6,515 bases of DNA, from contig JAISZZ010000073.1 of the NCBI GenBank assembly GCA_031284385.1, positions 1-6,515 of the forward strand. The letters run 5' to 3'. This DNA is from Treponema sp. (GTDB lineage: Bacteria; Spirochaetota; Spirochaetia; Treponematales; Breznakiellaceae). Below are positions 1 through 4,873 of the stretch, piece after piece. The notes under the pieces are model-generated. The model saw only the letters and a list, made by a program, of their open reading frames with translations. It did not search any database and was not told the DNA's origin. Position numbers and translations under genes: made by a program. Within the stretch, counting starts at the first letter, position 1, and each line of letters opens with the position of its first letter.

Positions 1-1
1 T

Positions 2-118
2 CCCATACGAGCCCCAAGCGACGGCCCGCCCGGTGTAAAAACAATTTGGCTGGGTCTACAGAAATTCTATACCCTCTACAACTATAGGGAAATGTTCGAT
101 TTTATGGGTCAAGTTTAG
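2..118 (+). CDS. C-terminal end of a transposase-like protein (partial, truncated by window edge)
   Basis: An open reading frame enters from the left edge and ends at TAG 116-118, giving 38 residues. It contains the stretch GPPGVKTIWLGLQKFYTLYN, followed by about ten residues ending MGQV. A Pro-Pro-Gly-(V/I)-Lys-x-(I/L)-Trp-x-Gly-(L/M) block shortly before the stop is, from memory, typical of the extreme C-terminus of IS4-type DDE transposases, so I read this as the tail of a neighbouring insertion-sequence transposase. No catalytic residues lie inside the window, so the family call rests on a short tail only. No further open frame follows before the next element begins at 172, which fits two insertion-sequence remnants lying side by side. 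It could instead be the tail of an unrelated protein. Confidence 0.5.
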   Translation, partial: PIRAPSDGPPGVKTIWLGLQKFYTLYNYREMFDFMGQV

Positions 119-156
119 GAAGTAACGAGGGAATCGTTCACCCCCTCGGCTAAAAT

Positions 157-162
157 AGGAGG
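157..162 (+). promoter_or_regulatory. Strong Shine-Dalgarno sequence of the decayed transposase
   Basis: AGGAGG lies 9 bases before the ATG at 172. It is the best ribosome-binding site in the window and fixes the original start of the transposase remnant at 172 rather than at the in-frame ATG at 163, which directly abuts the AGGAGG. Its survival shows the 5' end of the element is less decayed than its body. Confidence 0.7.
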
Positions 163-245
163 ATGAAATATATGATGAGCAGCAAAGAATTTGCACGGCT
201 GGCGGTTATTAAGGGCGCTCTGGACAGGGGCTACACGGCAAAGCA

Positions 246-269
246 GGCGCGCCAATAGGCGCGCCAATA
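246..269. repeat. 12-bp perfect tandem duplication carrying a stop codon
   Basis: GGCGCGCCAATA occurs twice head to tail (246-257 and 258-269) and a third partial copy, ggcg, follows. Being 12 bases long, the duplication keeps the transposase frame, but each copy places a TAG in that frame (256-258 and 268-270). The unit contains the 8-base palindrome GGCGCGCC. Downstream of the second copy the helix-turn-helix frame resumes unchanged. Confidence 0.9.
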
Positions 270-636
270 GGCGACACGGAAACCCGGCATAAGCGTCCGG
301 CGGGCAAAACGCCTGAAGCAAGCAGTGCGGGAACAAGGGGACGGGGCGGTCATTCACGGGAATGCGGGACGGTATCCAGCCAACGCCGCGGGCGAAAGAC
401 GGACGATGATAGCCTTCAGGGGTATGAGGCCATTCGGGCGGTTTTACAGGGTTATGCTGAACGGCATTACCACCATGGAACAGGCCAACGCCGCCCTCCC
501 GCGGTTCATCGCTGAGTTCAACCAACGCTTTCACCGGGAGCCTGCCTGCAAGGGCACAACCGCCTTTGCGCCCTGTTCCGGCGGGCTTCGACCTTGACAC
601 TCTGCTTGCGGCCAAATACGACCGCACAACGGACAA

Positions 637-658
637 CTGCGACTGCGACTGCGGCTGC
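637..658. repeat. Hexanucleotide microrepeat (CTGCGA-type) in the transposase remnant
   Basis: CTGCGA is repeated twice and followed by the degenerate CTGCGGCTGC, so the remnant reads Asn-Cys-Asp-Cys-Asp-Cys-Gly-Cys. Relatives as I remember them have a simple Asn-Cys-Gly-Cys here, so two extra Cys-Asp units appear to have been added by slippage. The repeat is in frame and does not itself disrupt the gene. Confidence 0.6.
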
Positions 659-886
659 TTCTCCTTTCATAATTACACCTTTCAGGTTGACAGCCCCCGG
701 CCTCCGGTCAAAAGACACATCGTGTTCCTGTTCAGCGAAAAGATAGGCATTAAAGCGTATTAAGACAAAAGGTATTACGGGGTAAAATTCTAGGATTTTC
801 AGAACAACGACAAGAAATCCCATTTGCCGCAGGTGACCAAACGCCTTATTCACGATTCCTTTTTCGCCAGCGTCAAAGCCCCCGGA

Positions 887-910
887 CTTGCCGGCAAGGG
901 GGGGGGGGGG
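887..910. repeat. 12-bp palindrome running into a 13-G homopolymer
   Basis: CTTGCCGGCAAG (887-898) is a perfect palindrome. Its last G is the first of 13 consecutive Gs (898-910). The run is the longest homopolymer in the window and sits where recognisable transposase homology ends. It could be a slippage site, the scar of the element's right boundary, or a sequencing-length error. No gene I can support depends on its length. Confidence 0.8.
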
Positions 911-1139
911 ATCGAATCGCTCGTTATTGACATCAGTACGATTCAGCGAATGACCGGTTGTTTTTCTTTCACTGTTAACCCCATGATGGCCTGCTATCCT
1001 TTCATCGGATGTGCCTGTTTGGGTTACATTTTCGATGATTCAATTCGTGATATTGACATTAGCCGGCAAAAACGAATAGGCTTACGGTAGCGCGTTGGTA
1101 AGACTTGCGGCGCGGATATTTATTTTAAGGAAGTTGAAT
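911..1139. other. Intergenic region between the transposase remnant and rpmB
   Basis: About 230 bases without a supportable gene. A frame stays open from the transposase remnant to TAG 1088-1090, but the residues encoded after the G run resemble nothing I know and no ribosome-binding site points to them. A second TTGACA (927-932) occurs here without a convincing -10 at the right distance. The downstream part holds the likely rpmB promoter and ribosome-binding site. I see no tRNA or riboswitch. Confidence 0.6.
1053..1082 (+). promoter_or_regulatory. Probable sigma-70 promoter of rpmB-pyrH
   Basis: A consensus -35 TTGACA (1053-1058) is followed, after 18 bases, by TAGGCT (1077-1082), which keeps the TA at the start and the T at the end of the -10 consensus. 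Transcription would begin near 1089, giving a leader of about 50 bases to the rpmB ATG. The -10 is poor, so the call rests mainly on the perfect -35 and the location. Confidence 0.45.
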
Positions 1140-1343
1140 ATGTCACGCACTTGCGATATTTGCGGAAAACATACCGTTACCGGTAACAAAGTGAGCCATG
1201 CGAAGAATCATACACGAAGAACATGGCGGCCTAACATTAAAAAGATAAAGACAGAGATTGACGGCACGACTGTAACGCTTAAAATTTGTGCGCGTTGCCT
1301 AAAAAGTGATTTTGTTACACGGAAAATCTCTGTAAAAGTATAG
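1140..1343 (+). CDS. rpmB: 50S ribosomal protein L28
   Basis: A 67-residue basic protein of the large ribosomal subunit. It begins MSRTCDICGK, has the Arg/His/Lys-rich RNA-binding stretch SHAKNHTRRTWRPNIKKIK near residues 19-37, and has the C-terminal CARC with FVTRKISVKV typical of L28. Cysteines at 5, 8, 50 and 53 make two CxxC pairs, the zinc-binding form of L28. The start is ATG 1140, with AAGGAA 7 bases upstream; the earlier in-frame TTG at 1095 would add a tail unlike the family and has no such site. The gene is complete. Its TAG ends two bases before the ATG of the next gene, so the two are almost certainly co-transcribed and translationally coupled. In many bacteria rpmB pairs with rpmG, which is not seen here. 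Confidence 0.96.
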   Translation: MSRTCDICGKHTVTGNKVSHAKNHTRRTWRPNIKKIKTEIDGTTVTLKICARCLKSDFVTRKISVKV

Positions 1344-1345
1344 TT

Positions 1346-2050
1346 ATGACGAGCGTCATTTCTGCCGGTGGTTCCATTGTCGCGCCTAATAAAGTTGATG
1401 AGCTCTATCTCCAAAAATTTGTGCGGTTGATAGAGGAATTACTGCGGGAAGATGATGAGCGGCAATTTATTTTTGTCGTGGGCGGCGGTGGTCCGGCGCG
1501 GGCATGGCAGAGTGCTTACCGCGGGGTAAGCGAAGCGTTAGGCCGGACGGCGGATGACAATCAGGCCGACTGGATCGGAATAATGGCGACACGCCTTAAC
1601 GCTCAGCTTGTAAAGGCGCTTTTCGGTGCTTACTGCGTGGAGGATGTTGTAACCGACCCAAGCGCGGGTGAAAGTGCGTCTTTCGCAGGGCGTATTCTTT
1701 TAGCTGCCGGCTGGAAGCCCGGCTTTTCCTCTGATAATGATGCCGTACTTCTGGCAAAACGGTTCGGCGCAAAAACCGTGATAAATCTATCAAACATAGA
1801 GGCCGTTTACACAGCCGACCCCAAGATAGATCCATCCGCAAAACCTATTTCCGGCATAAGTTGGAAAGACTTTCGCCTGTTGACCGGCGATGTTTGGACA
1901 CCCGGAAAGAATGTTCCGTTTGATCCTGTCGCGAGTCGTAACGCCGAGGAAGCCGGTATCGAGGTTATATGTGCTGCGGGGCATGATCTGGATAATCTAC
2001 GAAAAATCATTTGCGGCAACTCTTATACCGGCACGCTTATACACGCATAA
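1346..2050 (+). CDS. pyrH: UMP kinase, archaeal-type (amino-acid kinase family)
   Basis: Phosphorylates UMP to UDP with ATP in the cytoplasm, the step feeding UTP and CTP synthesis. The 234-residue protein has the amino-acid-kinase fold. Visible motifs are the N-terminal strand and glycine loop VISAGGSIV (4-12), GGGGPARAW (46-54), GWKPGFSSDNDAVLLA (122-137), NLSNIEAVYTADPK (147-160), PFDPVASRNA (191-200), and a C-terminal GTLI. The WKPG(F/Y)S(S/T)D and PFDPVA blocks and the lack of the bacterial K-L-S-G-E start mark the archaeal-type UMP kinase, which from memory also occurs in spirochaetes, rather than the usual bacterial PyrH. Length fits the family. ATG 1346 lies two bases after the rpmB stop with no clear Shine-Dalgarno, pointing to translational coupling to rpmB. 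An aspartokinase or other kinase of the fold is less likely given the motifs. Confidence 0.92.
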   Translation: MTSVISAGGSIVAPNKVDELYLQKFVRLIEELLREDDERQFIFVVGGGGPARAWQSAYRGVSEALGRTADDNQADWIGIMATRLNAQLVKALFGAYCVEDVVTDPSAGESASFAGRILLAAGWKPGFSSDNDAVLLAKRFGAKTVINLSNIEAVYTADPKIDPSAKPISGISWKDFRLLTGDVWTPGKNVPFDPVASRNAEEAGIEVICAAGHDLDNLRKIICGNSYTGTLIHA

Positions 2051-2082
2051 GGCGATCAACTTTGTGTCGCGGCCACATACCT

Positions 2083-3405
2083 TTAATAACCGAATTTGAG
2101 GCCTACTGAAACTAAAAAACCTTCGCCCGACCAGCTTTTAACAAAATCCGTACCTGCCAGCGCACCGCTTATATCGAATTCGAAGGCGCGAAAATCAAGC
2201 ATGATACCGATGCGGTTCGCCCAAACGCTTTCTGTTAAACCGGTTCCAATGAACGCGGAAAATATTCTCTCTGCGTTAAATTGGACGTTTAAGCCCCAGT
2301 TAAACGCCGCATCCGCAAAAATAGTGTTTAAGGTAAAGCCTATATTCGGTTTTATTACAAGAATTGGATTTTTGAACGGTTTTATGAGCCCGTAAAAATC
2401 AAAACGGACAGGACGCAAAACCATTTCACTTGAATTGTCACTGCCGGTAATCATATCGCCAAAATCCGGCATCTCAAATTCAACCCCTGAATTATTTAAC
2501 GGATCAATAGCCATGGTCAAACCGGAGGCATCAATTGACATCCTATGATTTAAGGTTGACGGTACCAGCGGGATATGTGAAATCGACACGCCAGTATCAA
2601 GCACAGGCCACAGTGCGTAAAGTGCTTCGAGCGTAAGGTCAATGCCCGGACTGCTAAACGGATTTATTGAGTTTGAATCCAAATCCCATGCGGAATAAAG
2701 ATGCATGCCACCCTCTCCCTGAAGCCCAAATTTAGTATTGGAATACCAACCGCTCAGGGTGATACTGCCTTGGTTCATGTAAAGCAATGTGAAAAAAAGC
2801 GAGGGCGCGGCGCGGACCCATAAACGGTCATTAAGCAGGGTCTTTGATCCGCCAACGCCTATTTCAATAAACGCACCCACCGACGCGGACAAACCGGAGT
2901 CGATATTTGCCAACTTACCCATAAAATCTTCAATATCATCGGGGGGAGACTCAGAATCGGCTAACTCAGATAGTTCTTTTAGAGTGTCAATGGTCTTTTT
3001 AGGCAGATTCATCTTTATATTAACGTCCGTACCCGTAAATAAGTCCAAAACAAAAATATCTTGTATCTGAACTTTTACATAAATGGGGTTTAGGAATAAG
3101 CCTAAATCAGCAGAAAATTCTGTCCAGTCTAGCGGATTAAACGTGAGTTCGGAATTACCGGTAAATTTGCTTATAAGCCCACTGTCGTACAGAGCCAGAT
3201 TTAAAAGCCCAAGCTCAAAATACTGCCGTGATTCACGGTTTCCAGTACTTAGAACAGCGCCTTCGCTCGTAATCCAATCCGGCAATTCAAAAGGTTTTTC
3301 GATATTTCCTCCACTACCAGAAACCGGTTCACCAACAACGTTGTTTTGGCTGTATAAAAATGAAGAAACGTAACAGAGCAAACATAAGAATATAAATTTT
3401 CGCAT
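2083..3405 (-). CDS. Secreted, probably outer-membrane beta-barrel protein of unknown function
   Basis: A 440-residue protein I cannot assign to a named family. The start at 3405 is chosen because it gives a clean signal peptide: MRKF, a hydrophobic core to about residue 17, then LYS-Q with likely signal peptidase I cleavage after residue 19; an upstream in-frame ATG at 3474 would bury it. No lipobox is evident. The mature part is rich in Gly, Asn, Ser and aromatic residues, with many alternating hydrophobic segments (for example IGVGGSKTLLNDRLWVRAAP, then TLSGWYSNTKFGLQGEGG) and ends SVGLKFGY, an aromatic C-terminus like that of beta-barrel outer-membrane proteins. An acidic, probably soluble segment (about residues 130-160) interrupts it. 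Context: convergent with pyrH (32-base gap) and divergent from the methyltransferase gene. A role as porin or envelope protein is inference only. Confidence 0.82.
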   Translation of the reverse strand: MRKFIFLCLLCYVSSFLYSQNNVVGEPVSGSGGNIEKPFELPDWITSEGAVLSTGNRESRQYFELGLLNLALYDSGLISKFTGNSELTFNPLDWTEFSADLGLFLNPIYVKVQIQDIFVLDLFTGTDVNIKMNLPKKTIDTLKELSELADSESPPDDIEDFMGKLANIDSGLSASVGAFIEIGVGGSKTLLNDRLWVRAAPSLFFTLLYMNQGSITLSGWYSNTKFGLQGEGGMHLYSAWDLDSNSINPFSSPGIDLTLEALYALWPVLDTGVSISHIPLVPSTLNHRMSIDASGLTMAIDPLNNSGVEFEMPDFGDMITGSDNSSEMVLRPVRFDFYGLIKPFKNPILVIKPNIGFTLNTIFADAAFNWGLNVQFNAERIFSAFIGTGLTESVWANRIGIMLDFRAFEFDISGALAGTDFVKSWSGEGFLVSVGLKFGY

Positions 3406-3411
3406 AAATCC

Positions 3412-3440
3412 ACTATAACAAACCGTTAAGGTCTGGTCAA
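3412..3440 (-). promoter_or_regulatory. Near-consensus sigma-70 promoter of the outer-membrane protein gene
   Basis: Reading the minus strand, TTGACC (3440-3435) and TATAGT (3417-3412) are separated by exactly 17 bases, giving five of six matches in each box. Only GGATTT separates the -10 from the ATG at 3405, so the expected start of transcription, about seven bases beyond the -10, is the A of the start codon itself. This is the best promoter in the window. Confidence 0.75.
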
Positions 3441-3456
3441 TTAAACAATCCTTCTG

Positions 3457-3462
3457 TAGACT
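3457..3462 (+). promoter_or_regulatory. Possible -10 box of the TrmH-family methyltransferase gene
   Basis: TAGACT lies six bases before the ATG at 3469, in a leader with no Shine-Dalgarno sequence. No good -35 is found 16-18 bases upstream. The spacing matches that of the divergent promoter and of the 3'-most gene in the window. An alternative -10, TATAAC at 3414-3419, overlaps the divergent -10 on the other strand. Confidence 0.25.
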
Positions 3463-3468
3463 CCCTTT

Positions 3469-4227
3469 ATGCACAGTAAATTAGTTAATGAACTCGCTGT
3501 CTGTGGTTTGAATGCGGTACTCGCCGCCGCTCAGTACCATCCGCAGAATATAAACCGGCTTTTTTTGCGTGAAGAACGACTGCCGCTTTTTAAGGATTTA
3601 TGCAGGCAGCTTGCGGAACGTAAGCGGCCTTATAAAATATGCGACGATGAGGAATTGCTTAAAATCTGTAAGGATCAACACCATCAAGGCGTTGTAGCAA
3701 TGATAGGGGATAACATTGTTGAGCCGCTTACCAGAGACGATCTTGATTTTTGGATTGACGGAGCTAAAACCGGCATAGTTCTTCATTCTGTTGGAAACGA
3801 GCTGAACCTCGGTTCGATAGTCCGCGCCGCGGCGTTCTTTGGCGTTCATTTTGTAATAATTTCGGAGCTTGAAGAGGATGCGCGGCGGCTTTCTACTGCC
3901 GCCTTCCGCGCCGCGGAAGGCGGCATGGAGCACATCGTGATTCGTTCCGTAAAAAAGACGGAAGCCTTCCTGCGGGATGCATCAAAAAAACTGGTAACAA
4001 TTGGCACGGATACACGCGCCCGTCTCCGTATAGGCGACTTGCCGGCCATAGTAAACGAAAAACCGTCAGGTATCGCGCTTGTTTTGGGAAATGAGGAGAC
4101 TGGCCTTCCGCCTGAAGTAAAGCAACATTGCCGTTATCTGATGCGGATTCCCGGCACCGGCAACATGGAAAGCCTAAACGTGTCCCAAGCCGCTGCGCTG
4201 TTTCTACACGCAATCTACGGGCTATAG
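3469..4227 (+). CDS. TrmH/SpoU-family RNA 2'-O-ribose methyltransferase
   Basis: A 252-residue S-adenosylmethionine-dependent enzyme that methylates a ribose 2'-OH in rRNA or tRNA. Residues 1 to about 80 form a substrate-binding domain of the kind seen in RlmB-type members (GLNAVLAAAQ near 13-22, later HHQGVVAMI). The rest is the SPOUT trefoil-knot domain with its three motifs: motif 1 NELNLGSIVRAA with the conserved Asn and Arg, motif 2 IALVLGNEETGLP, and motif 3 MRIPGTGNMESLNVSQAAAL, which together form the cofactor knot. The length is normal and all motifs are intact. Which nucleotide it modifies cannot be read from the sequence; the N-terminal domain makes a 23S rRNA enzyme (RlmB-like) more likely than a tRNA Gm18 enzyme. 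No ribosome-binding site precedes the ATG. It converges on recO with a 10-base gap, and its body contains a striking palindrome (3897-3925). Confidence 0.92.
   Translation: MHSKLVNELAVCGLNAVLAAAQYHPQNINRLFLREERLPLFKDLCRQLAERKRPYKICDDEELLKICKDQHHQGVVAMIGDNIVEPLTRDDLDFWIDGAKTGIVLHSVGNELNLGSIVRAAAFFGVHFVIISELEEDARRLSTAAFRAAEGGMEHIVIRSVKKTEAFLRDASKKLVTIGTDTRARLRIGDLPAIVNEKPSGIALVLGNEETGLPPEVKQHCRYLMRIPGTGNMESLNVSQAAALFLHAIYGL
3897..3925. repeat. 29-base perfect odd palindrome inside the methyltransferase gene
   Basis: TGCCGCCTTCCGCG (3897-3910), a central C (3911) and CGCGGAAGGCGGCA (3912-3925) form a perfect inverted repeat with 14-base arms. It encodes part of ALSTAAFRAAEGGM-like sequence (residues about 143-152) near the middle of the SPOUT domain. 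Its core TCCGCGCCGCGG also occurs 84 bases upstream at 3821-3832, in the same frame and both times encoding Arg-Ala-Ala, so part of the symmetry may come from GC-rich codon choice. Confidence 0.9.
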
Positions 4228-4237
4228 AGCGGTGGCG

Positions 4238-4873
4238 TTACCAGTCCCAGCTTTTTAGCCGCCGCCCAAGAGCCGCCGCTATTAAGCCGGTGCAGAAATT
4301 TTTTACTTCAAGCAGGGACGCGCTATCCAAACCGAGTGAGCGGACTTCCGCCGCCGGTAGTTCCGAGCTTGCCTCAAGCCAGCGGCGGCTTACCGGCGAA
4401 AGCGTCACGGCTCGCGCTCCGGTATGTATACCGGTTAGTTCAGCCCAATTCCATAAGAAATGCACCAAAACACGTAAAACATTTGAATCGGCGCTAGATT
4501 CTATGGCATCAAGCGCGGCATTTGTCTGCTCAAGCGCTTCTGCCCAGTTACAGCCGCCGCCAAAACCGGCAAGCGCCGTCTCGACAATGGCTGCGGCTGC
4601 CATTGTCCTATCGTAACTTTCCCTAATGCCCGGACGCCAGTTCCTCACATCAAAATCCGTTACTTTGTATGAGCTTCTTACCGGATCGTGGTAAAGGTAC
4701 AGCCCGCCGGAATGGAATTGAGAGACATAGGAACGTAGTTTGCTTTTTGGCCCGCCATAGAGCGTAGCGCGGGTAACACCCGTTTCCGCCGTCAAAAAAA
4801 AAGCCTCGCGGTTAGCTTCTCCGCTTGGGCGTACTCGCAGAACAAGGGCGGGGCAGACGCTAAAACGTGTCAT
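4238..4873 (-). CDS. recO: DNA repair protein RecO, short form lacking the zinc site
   Basis: RecO works with RecF and RecR in recombinational repair: it binds single-stranded DNA, anneals strands and helps load RecA past SSB. The 211-residue protein has an N-terminal OB-fold region: LVLRVRPSGEANREAFFLTA (10-29), then GVTRATLYGGPKSKLRS (32-48) and LYHDPVRSSYKVTDFDV (60-76). A helical part follows (RESYDRTMAAAAIVETAL near 84-101, VLRVLVHFLWNWAELTGI near 132-149), and it ends ALGRRLKSWDW. RecO proteins are usually about 240-250 residues and carry a CxxC...CxxC zinc site after the FLW-containing helix; here that place (about 150-163) is a short Cys-free link, and the only cysteines (7, 108, 194) are scattered. 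The reading frame is otherwise intact. ATG 4873 lies inside the end of aroC, with GGA five bases upstream, so translation is probably coupled to aroC. Confidence 0.85.
   Translation of the reverse strand: MTRFSVCPALVLRVRPSGEANREAFFLTAETGVTRATLYGGPKSKLRSYVSQFHSGGLYLYHDPVRSSYKVTDFDVRNWRPGIRESYDRTMAAAAIVETALAGFGGGCNWAEALEQTNAALDAIESSADSNVLRVLVHFLWNWAELTGIHTGARAVTLSPVSRRWLEASSELPAAEVRSLGLDSASLLEVKNFCTGLIAAALGRRLKSWDW
4860..4873 (-). other. 14-base overlap of aroC and recO
   Basis: The recO ATG (4873-4871) lies before the aroC TAG (4862-4860) in a different frame: aroC ends Tyr-Asp-Thr-Phe-stop while recO begins Met-Thr-Arg-Phe. The recO ribosome-binding sequence (GGA, within ACGGATAG) is inside aroC. 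Such an overlap normally means one transcript and translational coupling by ribosomes finishing aroC. Confidence 0.9.

Larger units (their letters stand above)
172..897 (+). pseudogene. Decayed helix-turn-helix insertion-sequence transposase (ISNCY-like), multiply disrupted
   Basis: The translated pieces join into one transposase. The N-terminus MMSSKEFARLAVIKGALDRG runs into a helix-turn-helix block (GISVRRAKRLKQAVREQGDG, 286-345). A C-terminal part follows (from about 451: LNGITTMEQANAALPRFIAE, then AGFDLDTLLAAKYDRTTDNC, then HLPQVTKRLIHDSFFASVK). This layout is what I recall of ISNCY-type integrase-core transposases. The roughly 200 residues carrying the catalytic DDE core, normally between the HTH part and LNGIT, are missing, so an internal deletion lies near 400-450. 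Further lesions are in-frame TAG at 256 and 268, a one-base frameshift around 566-575 (frame 1 ends at TGA 595-597; homology continues in frame 2), TAA at 761 and TAG at 791. The 3' boundary is uncertain because the frame runs on through a G tract to 1090. It cannot encode an active enzyme. The family name is from memory; the pseudogene status is read directly. Confidence 0.85.

Noticed and set aside
115..636. Antisense frame of 173 codons across the transposase remnant
   Set aside because: It is the complement of a GC-rich coding remnant, has an Arg/Pro-rich composition and matches no family, while the plus strand carries clear transposase sequence.
911..960. Second promoter from TTGACA at 927
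   Set aside because: No acceptable -10 lies 16-18 bases downstream (ATGACC at 17 bases), and the start would be about 200 bases before rpmB.
824..1090. Open frame of 88 codons crossing the G tract, upstream of rpmB
   Set aside because: Its first part is the tail of the decayed transposase, and the rest resembles nothing and depends on a 13-G run. No ribosome-binding site supports it.
1095..1139. Longer N-terminus for L28 from TTG 1095
   Set aside because: ATG 1140 has AAGGAA at the right distance and gives the family's usual start with the first CxxC at residues 5-8.
2051..2082. Bidirectional terminator between pyrH and the envelope gene
   Set aside because: Only a 4-bp stem (TGTG/CACA) is present and there is no T-run.
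3406..3474. Longer N-terminus for the envelope protein from ATG 3474
   Set aside because: It would put 23 polar residues before a clear signal peptide, would include the near-consensus promoter inside the coding region, and overlaps the divergent methyltransferase start.
4228..4280. Possible terminator between the methyltransferase gene and recO (GCGGTGGC with GCCGCCGC)
   Set aside because: The stem needs a G-U pair, the loop is about 20 bases, and the region codes for the RecO C-terminus; no T-run follows the stem.
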